This document shows, one piece after another, positions 38,101-53,311 of a DNA stretch of 64,000 nucleotides. Source of the DNA: Tigriopus japonicus (lineage: Eukaryota; Arthropoda; Copepoda; Harpacticoida; Harpacticidae); contig JAAGOF010000071.1 in NCBI GenBank assembly GCA_010645155.1, positions 431,106 to 495,105 of the forward strand, in the 5' to 3' direction. The notes below the pieces were generated by a model. The model did no database searches. It was not told the origin of the DNA and saw only the letters and a program-made list of their open reading frames with translations. How positions within the stretch are numbered: position 1 is the first letter of the stretch; each line of letters starts with the position of its first letter. The position numbers and the translations under genes were made by a program.

Positions 38101-41100
38101 GCAAGAGAGGTAGGCAGCATTTTATGCACGTAAAGTGCATAACTCGTCGCCTAATAAATCTTTAGTTGATTTCCTTATCTCTGAAACCGTCAAAGACGAT
38201 AGAAATTCACAGATTCAAACGGCTTTAAGATACGAAAGGTGACTTTTTTCTCGAAAAATCACTCAGACAATGGAAGCCATACAAATTCCTCATGGATTAT
38301 TCAACGGCAGGTATAAGTTTAATATTTTTCCCAGATTTGAATCGAAGGGGCCTTTGATCATGTGCCTTCTGATGGCTGAACAAGTCTGTTTGCTTTTCCT
38401 GGTTACAATAATATTGACATCTAACGTTTTTAGCTCAGTAGGACCTTGCTTGCGTGCTTTAAATGCTCTCAAGTCAGTCGGCCTTTGTCACGTTGGTTAA
38501 CAAGGTCAATAACCTGATCCGCCTTCGGGACTTTTTCAAACAACTTGCAAGTTTTACACCTCTTCTAACATCACACGAAATTAGTCATCCACATCATTTT
38601 TCCATCTTATAATTACATTTCAAGCATGGGCTTCAGGTTTCAACTTTTTTTGTGCGGAACAATGAGTCTTAGAGTTAATCTTCTAAGTAAGTCCCAACCA
38701 TTTAGTTTTAGATTCTTGACAAATGTACGAGAGGTGTGGTTAGAGTAAAATGTAATGGAGTTCATCTTTATTGACCTGTCGATAGCCAAAGAAAGCATCG
38801 TTGATCTTACAAACTAGATAACAAGCACTCTGAGCAAAGCCTTACATTAAGCATCTTAGATATTGCCGACAGCCAAACAGTCTTGATCGGTTTGTTGATT
38901 GCCCGCATGGGCAATGTTCTCGAGATTGCCAAAAGTACAAAAAGAGGCTGAGAAGAAGGTCTGAGAGTTCCCCAGTTTATAACTCCCTTGGACAGAAGCA
39001 GTTTTCCTTAGGAATCATAAATGTTTTATGGGATTCGAGCCATTTGTCTTCCAAGCAACTGAACTTTGCTAGGAAAAAATGCCCCTTTTGTGTAGAGCAA
39101 AACACCTGCTTTCAAGTCTTCCTCAGGCAAGGATGGCATTTTAGCTCGAGAAATTTGCTCATAAAATTGGAAAAGTGAAGGGGTATGGCATTTTCCTCGG
39201 ACATTCCAACGAAATGAAAGTAATTTTGAACAACTTTGCTTTGTCATACGTAGGTATGGCAAGACCCTTTTCATTGAGGCTGATCCTGAATAATTAGTCA
39301 TTTGATGAGTTCGTTTGGAAACAAAGAAAAATGATAACGTTTTGATCCCAAGACCAAACAAGCTCACAGGGTAGAAAAAGAATCAAAATGCTTGCTTTAT
39401 CTTCCTGACTAGAATTTGAAGTCTCTCAAATTGAACTAGCCGTGCTCGCTTTGTTATGTTTTACATCCAATGCTTAAATCAACAAACGGTGCAAAACTCG
39501 CCTTCCACACAAGTGTTCGAGCTTCTGATCCTTTTCGAGAACACTTAATGTTACTGACATTGAATGTAACTAGAAGGTGGAAAAGGTATGTTTTTGTGAT
39601 AAAACTGTCGTACCGTATTGAACGTAGACGAGGCATTTGAGTCGAGGTAACTGGTACTCAATTCCACGTGACTAATTGCACCATTTTGCGATGGAACGTG
39701 TGCCACAATGTTCCCTTAGCGGCCTCTTGTTCACATTGGCATTCTTGGCCCATGGTCTCATTAATGTACTTGCAGGGAGGGTTGGAACGAGGGAACTAGT
39801 AATAAATGGACAGGCCTAGCAGTCGATTGTTCCATAAGGCGAATGTTCCAGATTACTGCGTATATTTCAATCTTACCAAAGGTAGCCTGGAAATTGGGAA
39901 TGAATAGCTTACCTTTTCAGGGAACCATTGTTGATTAAGATGCACCTACCTGTTTTGAATGGAAAGTACATCTTTTTGAAGAAACAGTTACATATGCTCC
40001 TTTTCTCTCTTTGTTTATGGTTGAAAGAAGTAACTCTAAACCTTTGACTAGTTGTGATGGAAGAGACCATACGTTTTCAAGTCAACGTTAACGACCAAGT
40101 GAAGTGGTCAAATGCACGTCCAAAAACCACAGGCACCAAAATTAAGTGTCTAAATTCGACACTGAAGCTTTCTTAGACTTATGTCCTCCTATTGTTCCCA
40201 ATTTTGTGGTGTTTAAATGTCTAGACTGATCTTCACCGTTTTCCCTTTGGCAAAAAGTAAAAAGGAAGAGGCGCGACGGATGGATGGATGCCCTTTTGAG
40301 CTGACTTTCCAATTCTCGCTTGCCGTTCATTAATCCAATCTTGTTCTCGGCGTCATGTGGAATATTGAAAAGGCCAATCAGGCCCTTGTCATCAGGATGA
40401 GTTTAAACTCTTAAGGTTGTGGAAACTTTGTCATTACCTGGCAACGATCCATCATTTGGAGATCCTCTTTAATGATCGTTCAAGTCAAGCCAACTCCCAA
40501 AGTAACCAAGGTTGGATTACTTGGAACCTCATTAGAAAAATCGTCCGTGGGTGAAACGTAGAACGAGGTGGGAGGTGGAGAACTAGAAGCAAAGGCCATT
40601 TATTTTGTGAGAAGATTCCATGATTATGGCTTTAATCATACATGCACAAGACGGCCTAATTAATGGTGCACTAGAGGAGTACTTACAAACATCCTCTCCT
40701 GACCTTTTATGATAGGAAAGTCTGGAACGACCAGGCATGCCAGGTAAATATTGGAGGGAACATTCGTATATAGTGATTTTCATTACCTGGAAAGGATAAT
40801 ACCAAACCTTAGAGGGGATTTTCTTTGTGAGAGCTTGTTTATTGTCAAAACGAGAGGACGACAAAAGAACAATTGATGACGTTTTTTTTGTTAGTACATA
40901 TTTTCGACCATTCAAAGACAATTTATATTTTAAAGACCTTCAACCCGAACTAAACAGTCCTGGAGCAAATACGGCATAAAATTCTTCCCCATGATTGCAC
41001 ATTTGAGGTGTTACTTAACCTTGTTCCAACTAGCTTAACTCATGTCACAATGTACGGTAACGGTCAATCTCTCCAGCACTGTTGAGTTGAGGCATTATTT

Positions 41101-44100
41101 CCTTCTAATTATTGCTACCCAAATGACTAAACCGCAAGGTCCACTCAATCCTTTGCATTAGATTCAACAAGAGCAAGCTCATTGGTGCGAAAGGTTGTTC
41201 CACCACCGGGAAAAATAATAGAAAGAAGAGCCTGAATAAAACGGGAATGGGTTAAAAATCCGTTCCACAAATTGAAGGAGTGGCTTCTTTCCTTGAACCT
41301 CGGCCACTATGGGACTAAAGTACGTCGTACAATAGGTAATGTTATGTGGAGAGGACGCCGTTCTCGGATCTTGCACGGGTGACACCATTACTATTTCTCA
41401 TGCACGTGAGGTGTAATGGAAGGTCGAGAAAAATGAAAAGCCCCATTAACTATTCAGGAAGCGAGAGAGGCCGAACACCGTTACTGTCCTCGAATCCATT
41501 GTTACCGTCTGCTAGCAATGTAGAAGCTCTTGGAATACTAGAATACCCTGGAAATGACACCTATGACATATTTAGATTGAAAGGCGAGTTTTGAGCAATC
41601 CATTTTAAAGGTTAAAAAAGTCAATTGACGTTCACTTGTCTTGTCAACTTAGACCTCCCAGTGTCTGACCAAAATTGGTGTTGAATAAACCTTGTTTCTG
41701 TCATATTGTGGACCAGTCCATATTTGTCACATCCAGGTCCCTTTAGTTATCCTTATTGACCAACTCAATTTGGTGGTCGTTCCAATATATTGTAAATGGG
41801 TCTACTTTCGGCTTCATGTGGACCTTGCACGTTTATCGGGAGATTAGTCATTTATCGTACAGAATTAAGGAGATATTCTGTTACATCAAGGACATAACCT
41901 AAAGTGGAATTCTTCCTCTTTGCCCATTTTGTATCTCGGAGGTACAAGTTGTGGAGAGTCTATTTTAAGCAAATGAGAAAGCCTTTCTTATTCATTCCAA
42001 TTGTATCATTGTTCTGGAGTGAACACATTCAAGTGTATACCCATGTTGAAATGGTGACTATGGGTGCTAAATTACTTCAAATATTTTAACTAACCATCCC
42101 TTACAACTTGCTGATCAACACGAGCAACAAACACAAGAAATGCAGTTCATCTACATACATTAAGTACTTCTGAAGTTGAATGTAACAGTTTTAAGCCATG
42201 GTCGCTCTCAACCAAATGATACACTTAAAACAGATGAATGAAGGAACATTGCTTCTGTGGTCTGGTCTAGTCCGGTCGAGTTAACAAAAGCGGCAAGCAT
42301 AATCTCGAAACTTGAAGGGCAGAAACTTAGCTCAAGAGCGTGTGTTGTGAATAATCTTATTCAAATTTGTTCGAAGACCTAAAACAAGTCGTTGAATGAG
42401 TTAGCTTGGAGCTCATGGCCTGAGGTTTAATGCATTCAAGGCTAGCTTTGTGTTTACTTTTCATGAGGAATTCCTGTCGTATACCGAGTTACCGACCTTT
42501 CCACCAAAATGAATGTGGGGGAGAAAGGTTCGTCGGCTACCCAGTCGACCTTGACGAGTGGCACGCAAAATAAACTAGCTATTTCGACTATTTTGGTACC
42601 AACCCCGAGGACGGAAGGCAGGCACCTCGTAGACTTGAATATCCCATTTATATTTGGCAACTTTCCCAAAGTTAGTTGCCTCCGTTTGCAAGATTTGTTC
42701 CACTCTTCGTCCGTGGGTGGGTGAGAAAATTCTCTCGAGAGGGTCACAAATGTGGGCACCATCCCACTTTTTATGGGCTCTCTAATTGTTGTAGGAGTGA
42801 GAGAACGAACGAACACGAGGAAAATGGAAAAGTCTCGAGAGAAGGGAGCTTAAGAAAGGACGAAAAAAACCTTGGTCCATGATTTTTCCCATAAATCTAG
42901 ACGATTTTTTTGGTCTTTCGAGTTTGAGTGGCTGCTAACCATACAATAAAGAGGCCGTGATTTCTTGCCAGTTTTAGTCTCATTCAAATACTAAATCTCT
43001 TTCCCATCTACGGACGGAAAACTACCCAAGGAAACCGCAAACCAAATGTCTGCTCTTGAAATGTATTCTCGGATAAATAAATGGACGATGTCAACCTCCT
43101 ACGTTAGGGAAAACATGGGTTTGAAATAGAAGCTTTCAGAAATACCCTTTCTAATGCTCCCTGGGTTTTTGCCCTTTTTGCTTCATCTATCTCTGTTAAC
43201 GAGTGGTGAGATTTACATCTCAGCAAAGAATAAATCAACAGGAAAGTCCCTCAAAACATCTACTATAAGCTTCAGAACATCTTTTCTTTCAGAAGTCAGT
43301 CCACTACTGTTTTATGAGTTTAACTTCCTCTCTTCTACACTTAATCACCAAGGTTTGTATTCTATTAGTGGCCAATTGTCCGATGTTTGCATTGTCAAAC
43401 CGTTGAGCTTCAATTTTTTACTCAACAGATTAAACAGTGGAAGTCGATTAGTATGAGAAATTTGGCTTTCACTCCCACAAGTCTTTCATCTACATTAAAA
43501 GGGTCAAAGTTTGGTTACTACTTAAACGGCTTTATGAGCATTATGAAAAGTACGACGATATTCTGGCGACCTTGAGTATCATACACACAAAAAAACGAGG
43601 GTTATTGTGTAATGTGTTCAAGAAAAGAAACTAAGGAGCCAACGTGATAAATACGATTTGTTTGAGGCTAGATAGATTACAACAATGTTGGTTGTGGGTA
43701 TGTCACAATAAGTCCACATCTTTACAAAAGTATGTGTCTCCTCCAGAAGATACTTGGAACATGTGACCAGATTTAGATTGAGTGTTCAATTGTGCGTATG
43801 AAAATCCCAAGGGAATGGGGATTACAGTCAGCCAATTGTTGGCTGAGAAGCATATGATTTGTACATAAAACATGATTTACTAAAGCATTGCTTGGATGAA
43901 AATCTGACTCACGCCCCAAAAAGTGTTTCGTTCTTATATGCACACATAATTTTATTTCTTTCGATTCGATAGATTTTTATTGGATTGTGACCAACCAAAA
44001 AAAGTGAATGTTCTGTCCTTTCGTAGAAAACAATTGCTTCTTGCCCAAGGCAAGATAGGTTTTTATGTTCCTATTAGCTTTCAATGGGAGTACTCGATCG

Positions 44101-45563
44101 CTTTAATGGTCCCGTTTGAAAACACTTGGTTGCCACAAAAGTGTATCAAAGAAGAATGGTCTTCGTTGCCCTTTTGACTACAGGGTTCGGATCAGTTCTT
44201 TACAATTGCTTTTGGAGAGGAAAATGAAAGCACTTGGCGGACTTCATTGTATCCCGGGTGAAAAGTCTGGCAAGTTTTTGTCCACCGACTTTACGACACT
44301 GAGCAATCCGATGGGACTGGCCGAGGCTGATGTACTATTTTCCGGATCAATTTCCAATATTTTTTGGATTAGTTATTATCAGCAACAGCCTTGGAATCCT
44401 GGTTACAAAAGTCGAGCCTTTCAAAAGCTTCCACTTTAACCATCTAAAATAAAAGTTGATCCACATTTGTTATCCGTCATGGTGCTGAAATGGTTGTGCA
44501 TGGCTCTTATCTCGTTCACGTTCGTGGAACAGCCTCTGTAATGTGTCGTATGTCGTCCTTGTTGTGGAACATGGCCTTGCTCTCTGAGTTGGAACGCTCC
44601 CAACGAAAATGAGCTGCCACAAAAAGGCAGCAAACCCACCATTGCTTTGCCAAGACTGAGTACCCCGAACAACGCCAATGCTATAACCACGAAGTGGGGG
44701 AACTTTGAATTCATTAAATGAATATTTCCTGAACTTTATTCTTCCCGAATTTGAATACTCTCGACTTTCGAAGGATAACTTTCGGGCCGGGAAAACGAAT
44801 CTCGTTTTTGTGTGTCGGTGGGAAACGTCCATTCTTTGTTCCTTTTTCCATGCTTCTCCAACATTCATTGATTTTTCTATGCTTGCCATGTTAACGACCA
44901 TCATGCACTTCTCACTCTTTGTTACTCAATATCAAGGAACTTGAGTGAACAAACCAGGTTTCAGGTTGAATTTGAAAATTCGATGTTTCTTTGCCGAGTT
45001 TGACAACTTTTTTGTATCGCTCCGAGTTTAGGATCAGATTTCCTAAGGGGGCAATGCCCATATTCATGCATAAGCGCATATCACGCGTGGAAATGAAAAT
45101 GCTAGGAAGGAGCAAATATCTTATGTTTTGACGTATCCAAATCCCAATCAGTATGGAGTAGAATGGAAAGTTCAAGAGCAACTTCTTGTTTAGTAATGAT
45201 AGTAAATGTCTATGAAAACATCTTTTCCCACTTTTTCTTCGTCAGGGCTTTTTCATTCGATCTATCTTTGGAAGCAGTACTTTAAAAATTCGTTTCAAGA
45301 AGAGTTTTAGATAAAAAAGTTTAAATAAAAAAGTCCACTCAGCGAATATTTGAGGCGTCGTATAGATTGTTTGCGTTTTGAGAAATCCCGCAACCTTTTG
45401 ACTGGGACTTTGCTTACCAAAAACCAAAGAAGATCCTAATAACTTGAATATTTCGTAAATTGTCTAATTTTCGCACAACTATGGCAATATTGCACAACCT
45501 CAACAATCCCAACGGGCAAGAAATATTATGGGATGGCAAATTTGATCAAAATTGCCTCGTATT

Positions 45564-45893
45564 GGTGAGCTTTGGATTGCTGATGTGTTTCGAGTTGGAT
45601 TTTTGGCAGAGTTTTGCTGTTTTGTTTTTTAGGGTCAAAAATCGGACCACAACTAAACTTTTCAACAGGCAAAAGACCTTATCTACCAGAAAATATGGCA
45701 GCACTGCCAACTCGAAATCCATTTTTTATAACTATCGATCGAACTCGAAATCGAACTAGTTCAAGTGTTGCCAAATTGTTCCCTGTTTAGGTCTTTTCAA
45801 AAAGTTCTAAACAACCTGCCCTTTTTGACAGCGATATACTTCCGAGTCAAAAATGGCAGCACTCCTGGTTCGCAACACATCACTACTTTGGAT
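45564..45893 (+). repeat. Dispersed repeat, copy 1
   Basis: About 330 bp are matched in inverse orientation by 60122-60430. Shared blocks include TTTTTGGCAGAG, TAGGGTCAAAAAT, AATATGGCAG, CCAACTCGAAATCCAT, GAACTCGAAATCGAACTAGT and AGGTCTTTTCAAAAAGTT. Identity is roughly 75-80% by eye with small indels. AGGTCTTTTCAAAAAGTT occurs again near 46535. The family type (SINE, MITE or retroelement fragment) is unknown. Confidence 0.75.
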
Positions 45894-48800
45894 TGATGTC
45901 GAATCAACTTGGCTTTCTGTAATTGATTAACCTATGGTTAGAAAGTGGCAACATCTTAAGAAAAATAAACATCTCCAGGCATACCAAGGGTTACTTGATT
46001 GGTCATGCACTGCTCTTCTTCGAGCCTAGCAATTGAATGAGCAATTTCACCAATGACTCCCTGAAACCGGAAATTCCGGTTTTGAATCACAAAATGGTTC
46101 CACCTTTAAGTCCCATCGCACATGCAATAGAAGCTTGCTGAATCACGAATAATTCTCTTAGACCTCTAGTTTCCTCTTGTACTAGGATTGAGAGTACTTT
46201 GCCAGGGGATTTCAAGCCGACAGTGCCAAATGATGTTTGAAATACTGTCATTTACTTTCATTTACTGCCACTAGAAAAATTAACGCCATACTGCCACATT
46301 TTGCCACTCTTTCAAGATATTTTTCCCATTTTTCTGTGGGTGCAAATTTTAGTTTTTGTAAAAAAAATTTCAATAGAAATTGAACCAAATTAAGAGCAAA
46401 TGGACCCTCTCCTATCGGTTCTGAACTACCTCTAGACATGAATTCTGTCAACCTTATTATCAATAAAAATTTCTTGATTCATTTACGTCGCTCCACGAAG
46501 CTCTCTCGCCTTTACAGGGTTGGTGGCCCAAGGTTTAGGTCTTTTCAAAAAGTTTGGCGATTTTGGCGTTTTCAGGTCTAATTGAGGCTCACAGACTTCT
46601 TTTTTTGGCCCATCCTTAAAAGTGAAACATGTTGGGATACCAAACAGTCCAATCCAACCCAAAATTCTACCATCCTTCCCTTGAGGGACAAATGCAAGGC
46701 TCTTAGCCAACTATCCCAATTTCTTCATCGATGTAATAATCCCATCTTTGCTCAAGGGCTCCTACAGGGATATGCACAAAACAACTTTTATTCCTCAAAA
46801 CCTCGGGATTCTCAAACTGTTTTTTTTCTAAAGTTTCTAAAAAGAATTCTAAAATTTAAAAAAGTACCGAAAACTACAATATGGTCTTAACAAGATGGTC
46901 TTAACGGGTCTACACTTTGGCCGCCGACCCTGTAGATTAGATCTAGCGGCTCAACAAATGGTTTGATATCAATGAGACGTACATCATCCAATAACCTATT
47001 CTCTTAGCTATTTACATTTTTAATCTCGCCGTAGTTAGAGTTTATTTCTTGTAATATTTGCCTTTGAATGGTTCTATTTGAGTCTTCCTCCCAAGGGAGC
47101 ATAGCTGACATCTTTTGTTAACCATAAAACTGTGTAGGGGTTTGTCGAAGAATCATTTGTAGCTCTCCACTGTCCATTCACTTTCATGACAGATTCTGCA
47201 AGATCTAGGAACATTTTACAAAGCAATAATACGGGGAAGACGTCCTCTTTTTCGATTCATTAAATTTATGAATATTTATCATCATATCATGTCATATATC
47301 ATTTCTACATGCTTCTTTCATGTGCTTTTGTAACTGACAGATCTAAAAAGTCGTCATCTTTAAGGGGACGTTGCCAAAGAGATGAAGTGTCAAAGCATCT
47401 TTTCAGTGTAGTCTTCTGGTCAAAAGTTTCCTTGGTTCCTCCCAGATTTTGAAAGACTCTCTTTTTCTCATCAGAAAGTAAGCAGTTTTTGGAACACTTT
47501 TGAGCATTGGGATAAGTTATTTGCTGGTTGGGTTACTTGAGTGCTGTCGTCACTCTGCACGCTTGTGGCAGTTGTTGTTGATGTTGTTGCAAATGTTGTG
47601 TTCCTAAAGGAGAACTTTGAGCTGGTCGGTCTTGGTTGGTCGGCTGTTGGGTTGGTTGCTCAGCTGGCTGGTGCTGCCTTGGTTGTCTGTTCCAAAAGCT
47701 CACGTTGCTTGGAAAATTGCCTAAGGCACAAGCAACAGCTCTTGATAAGCAGAGGGTCTCCACCAAAAAAAGTCTTCGATCGGAGTTACAAACTGGGAGA
47801 CTTGGCTTGGACTGAGTTTGCTTCTCCTGTTTCTCGCTTTTTCGTTTTCTTGGACACGTTCTTGAGTGTTTCTCATTCTCAATTGGTCGATGGTTGTCCT
47901 GATTTGTTGTTCTACACGTTGTGCATACTTCCTGAGTATGAAGCTCTATAACGGTGGCCATTGATTGTAACGAGTTGTCTATACCTCTATCCTTTTCAAG
48001 AGGATTCAAAGACCTTCGTATAACACACAATGGTTTCTATTCCAGGTATGCAATGGGTTCATCTTTCATTATAAAACTTTGCAGCCATCACACGACTACA
48101 TGGACAAGAGGAATCGCCAAGGACTCCAATGGGTTATGAACACGATCATTGATATGTCGCAGTCGACATTGAGAGATGTGCCTTGAATCAAAAAAAGAAG
48201 GAAGGAGGGAGGAAGGAAGGATCTTGGCGAATATTTCTCCCAAGCTGAAAGTTATTTCCTTCCGACTTTCTCTTCTGGCCTGGGTCCAATTTGCAATCTT
48301 GGAGATCAGAAAACTTTAGACTTTCACAAAAGCTGAGGGCTCAGACCAAAGGAAGGATGTCTGATAGCCCAAACCTCTTCTCCCTCCATCAAAGAAGCAC
48401 TAAAGCGCCACAATAGTGTGTTTAGGGGAGATGATAACGTTGATGGGGCAGATAATAATCATTGCTTGGTCGAACACTGTTTGGTCGCAATAGAAGATGA
48501 GTCGGGGAATGTGAGAAGAATCCTAATTTTAGAAGACTCTGCACTTGGAAACCCCAGTTTGACCTTCGTTTGAAGCCCAAGTCCAATTGATCCAGGCTGC
48601 CCATTGTTTCGTGACAATAGTTTGATGGTCATGCGATACAAGAATTTGGCCATGTATGTAAAAAGTCAAATCGTCAGGTCTGTTTTCAATCATAGGACTG
48701 CAAAATCGACACTCAGTGTAGTGTAATCGTCTATAGCCTTCATAGCGATCTCGAACCGTTGGCATAACGCAAGGAACGAGAGCGAAAGAGCATGGTGGTG

Positions 48801-51800
48801 TTAACCAACTCTATTGGATATCCTGCCTGTGGTTGTTGTGCGTACCCATACTAGGAGTACATACTGCAGTCGATGGCAAGTGGCAATGGCAGTTAATTCT
48901 GCACTCTCTGGTGTCCTGGCTTTTTAGTTTGGCAGAGCAGCAGGATCTCTGTTGCCTAGAAAGCATGTTCCATGTTGATGGCCCCAGAGTTGAGGACTTC
49001 TGGCGCACTTGGATTCACAGTAGCTTCTACCAGCTCCCTTTGTCTGGCCTAAAAAAGCTGGAGGAGGTTTGGGCCGCCCGATTCGAGAGCAGATGATTCC
49101 TTCGAGTGGCAGGTTTTTGCCTTATAGATCAAGTTGAATTGGACCAAGGCAGAGTAGACGAAGGAGGGATCCTTTTGTGAATTCTCAATTCCGGATACGA
49201 TTGGGAATTGTCCATGGCTTTGGTCAAGGACACAATGACCCATCAAAGCTTGCTTGCCTCGACATAAAGGTTCATTGTCCGCGACGCACACAAGCCTTTC
49301 TGACTTGGCGTAAACGTGTCCACCACGAACCAGTCAAGCCTTTATGAAGACAAAACGAGCCTGTTTTCTGGTAAATATGAGGCAGCTTTTAGCCTTATAC
49401 CGAGGCACGTACATAATGGAACAGGAAAGGTATAAGTTTTATTCAAATGTAAAAGAACCTGTTCCAAATTCACGCCAGAAAAAATGATGAGCAATCTATT
49501 TCAAGAACACGTGATTTTCTGTCTCCTTTGAACAGCACTCGTCACTTCGCAATTCGAGGGAAAAAAATCAATGAATATTGGAATGAGACTCCTCGAATTG
49601 GCGGCACCGATATTTTCCTCATATACCATTTCCTCTTACTTTCCAGTTCCTCTAAACAATACTGTAAAAGTAAAAACCAATAAAATTCTGCCAAGCACCA
49701 AAGCTCAAGAAGGTTTTTGTGAAAACCCTCTGTTCAGCTTAATCTTCCCCACCCCAAAAAAGTACTTGGTCACGTTCGTGAAAGTGTTTCAGTGAGGTGC
49801 TAATCTCCATTGAGATGTTTCATTAAAAAATTGTGACCATCAGCACTTGATCAGTCGTTCCCAGTCCAATTCCAGAAGAAAAGCACGTAAGAAGACCATC
49901 TGTGAGTCTCATTTAGAGGACATCATCTGTGAATGGGCAAGTCTGGCGACTCATTCATTCACGTCAAATCGGGAGGTTCCATCGGAAGACTAGCTTGCCC
50001 CAACAATACGTACGTAGATCAGTGACTCACTCACTGTGCGGACCATTGGATAACGGATTTAAGGAGCCGTGAAATGAAGTTTACCCACCCAGAGAGAGCT
50101 TCCTTGGTTAGGAATCTTCATGATAAGCTGGAACCTCGGTGGTCCATACCTCGTGCCCTAGGAGATGGTTAAGAAGGGGCGGTGGGACATTTAGTGAGAT
50201 TGGGTCTAGGAGGGGAGCAAGCAATGATTTCTGTATCTGAGAATCTTGGTTGGTCTCTGAAATATCCTTTTTGCTGTGCTGAGTAATCTTGGCTCGTGTT
50301 TGAGAAGCTCGATCGAGCAAGGCACAAAGTATGGCCATTGGGGTTTTTCCCCTCGACTCTTTTATTGAATGTTCCTACTTCGGACAACTCTACTAAGTAA
50401 TGGGCAAGAAAGACATGGCAATTGGTTTCTTCTCGATCTGGATCCATTAAATTATCTCCTTCTCCAGAATGGGAGAAGAAATGATGGCATGATCCATCAC
50501 AGCAATTGGACTAATGTATAATCGACTGCACCATTTTGGGATGGATTTGGGTTCCATAAGAAAGTACGGCTAGTTTAGACTCTGCAGAACGTCAATGGCA
50601 GACAAGATATCTAGATGATACATGGCATGCTGGGCTCTCTTAAGATCCAAATTAGGATATTGTGGTCAAAAAGATTTAGGGATCGCTTATCTCGACGGAC
50701 CTTGACTTTTGATGGGGGGTACTTGCGCTCGCGTACTTCTTTCGATTCTGAATCGACTTGGTGCAAAGAATACCGGATTTGGACCTCGAAACTCAAGAAC
50801 ATTCAGTAGAAAAAGGCTCTGTTGGAAAGTAGAGCTTGGTCTAGTCTAGACCGTCTCACCCAAAGGATTTAAGGCAATGTGTACTCTGCTGAAATTGAAT
50901 TAACATGCCCGAGAGACGTCGTGAGGGACCTAGTTTCCACTTATCTTTTCCCTAGAGACTGGATAAATGGATTGACGTGATTTCAATAATTAAGACAGAG
51001 CCTTGGTTTTTGTACCCCACCGTCAAGGTCCTGTAGGGGATGTGCTAGATTAGGTGCCGAGCTTGACTCACTTAATTTAAGGGTTTCCATGTGGGTGCTC
51101 AATGTTTCCTCGACGTTTCTCATGGTTGAAGCAACAATAATAACAACAAACTTAGCTTGGAGAGAGGTATCGTTCCCTGCAGAGAGGAAAAGAAACAGAA
51201 TTCTCCCAAGGGACGTGCCCATTTGCTGGCAAGGATCACTTGACTTAACCATAATTCAATGGGCACCACGATCCCCATTTCCATTGCTCCCTGTCGTCGT
51301 CGTCTTCTTTCTTCTTCCTCTTCTTCCTAATCTTGCGCTGGGCTTTGTGATCGCATTGACCAACTTCTTGGACTTTAGCTATTGGTTATGAGCTCATTTG
51401 GATAGTCTATCGGACCACTCATTCCGTCGGACTTTAGATAACATTGGCGTCCAGCTTTGGGAGCTCCAGATTGGCCTCTGGTGTCTTTGATTTCGTTTGG
51501 CATCCCTGAGATTTTGAATGCCAAGACAGGGCGAGATTGGTGTGGCTCAACCAAAGCGTGTTATTCCATTCCCTATTCCCTATTCGTGTGAATAGAGCGA
51601 CGTGATGTGGCCTTTGGGACCAGTGTTGGGAAGCCTAAGAAGCTGAGAAAGGGCCACATGTGGTCCCTTAGATAGGTGTTTAGTCCTCACGTCTTTACGA
51701 TAACGTTCATCCCGTTCATAGTGCTTGTACTTTCCAATATGGATTCAATATTTCCTCCTATTATTTGGAGCTTAGTGCGAGTTTTGCCTGTACAGTAGTT

Positions 51801-53311
51801 CAGCCGAGTAAGGCTCGTCTTTGTTCCTGATGGGTAACAATGAGGATCAAGTACTTCTGGCATATCCCAACATTGATCCACGTCTGCGTTTGAAGTCAGT
51901 TCCATCTGTCCTCACTTAGCTCTGGCCTGATTCCGACATTTTCTTGCATTTGTTATTCTTTGGCGGCGTTTTTGAGAGGAGGGCTGGCTAATGGTTGTAT
52001 GTTTTATTATGTACGTTGGTACAACAGGATAAGGAGGCTCATGCAACGGATACATGTCATGTCAAGACAAAATACGTCATAATAATTCCCCTGTGTGTCT
52101 GTATACACCTAGTCATTGGCTAAGCACTAAGTATTGGACGGACAAATCAGAAAATTCTGTGAAAGAACGCTCTTGTCGAGGTCTTTATACTTCAGTATAA
52201 AGGACATCTGTGATGGTCACTTTTTGTGGGTTCCTCCATCTCCGGTATTGTCACGCAGTATGTGGTTCGAAAGTTGTTCTGTGGAAAAGGGAAAAAGTTG
52301 GGATAAAGGCTTTCTTCATTGATGTACCCAATCACGCCTTTGCTACTTGCGTCGTGGCGAGGTTCAGAAATCATTAAGGATGATTCAGGCATGATTATCC
52401 TGGAAGCTCCTCGTCATTATCTACTAGTAGCAGTTCGCTTGAGGAGAATGTTCCCGTACAAAAAAGAGCTGGGTCGGTTTAGATCCTACAACGACTGCAA
52501 ACGAAATAACTCGAGAGATTCTTGCATAATGCAGTCCCATCAATGTAATAATGGTTTACTCAGCTCGAGGTCGTTTTGCGTTTATTTTCCCTAGTTACCA
52601 CCGCATTAGTGTGGAGATGGTGCCGATCCACTAAGCTCGGCGGTATCCTTCCTCATCGGAATCGTGAGAAGAAAAACCCCTCCCAGAACCAACTTCGTTT
52701 CGCCCAGCTACTCGCCAAACCATCGTTTCTCCAACTGGTTCCCGCCGTCCACTAGAAAAATCGAACAAGTTTTTCCTTGGAAACTTTTCTCCCGATTTCA
52801 CGCTCTTCTTAATCTATTCAAATCGCTGGCGTCCATTTTTCTTCTTTTGCGTCCTTGGCCGAATAAAAAAGGCCACTCGGGCCTAGCCCTCCCACGAGGA
52901 AAACTGGGTTGGAGCCTCATAGAAAAGCTCGTGGACTAAATATATACGGTCGGATTGAGCAGGTCATATTTGAGTTCGATGTTGGTTTTCCTCGGAAATG
53001 GATGGACAGCATTGATGCGTAGCTTTTTTGATGCTGCTGTCCCAAGTTTTTTTGTTCCTATCTCATATCTCGGAGCAAAGAAGGTGCTTGGAACACCTGC
53101 CGTCGAGAGCATGCATGCGAAGGATGATCAGGATTTGCTATTTTTGGCACTCACGTACCGTGCTCAGATGCCATCAGGCTTTGGTGACCTTTTTCCCAGA
53201 AAGCTTGTTTACATACTGAACATGAAAGACGGATTTGAACGACGCACGTACAAGTACAAATCGACGACATCCATCCACTAATTCCGTTTCCGTTTCCGCT
53301 TGCTCTTTCAG

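Larger units (their letters stand above)
22527..53311 (+). other. 30.8-kb intron of the calcium-sensor gene
   Basis: It runs from the donor at 22527 to the acceptor CTCTTTCAG before 53312. I found no exon with EF-hand or other recognisable protein similarity on either strand. The longest frames (37402-37941 +, 36310-36894 -, 32417-32944 -, 47533-48030 -) look like chance or low-complexity translation. The intron contains simple repeats, a 36-bp palindrome with TSD at 26741, hAT-like ends near 28443 and 28814, and a dispersed repeat at 45564-45893. Long introns of neuronal genes often carry enhancers, which cannot be judged from one sequence. Confidence 0.75.

Noticed and set aside
47533..48030. 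165-codon minus-strand frame with Gln-rich end, overlapping a 136-codon plus-strand frame
   Set aside because: The Gln-rich part only translates CAA/TTG simple repeats, and both strands are open because of that composition.
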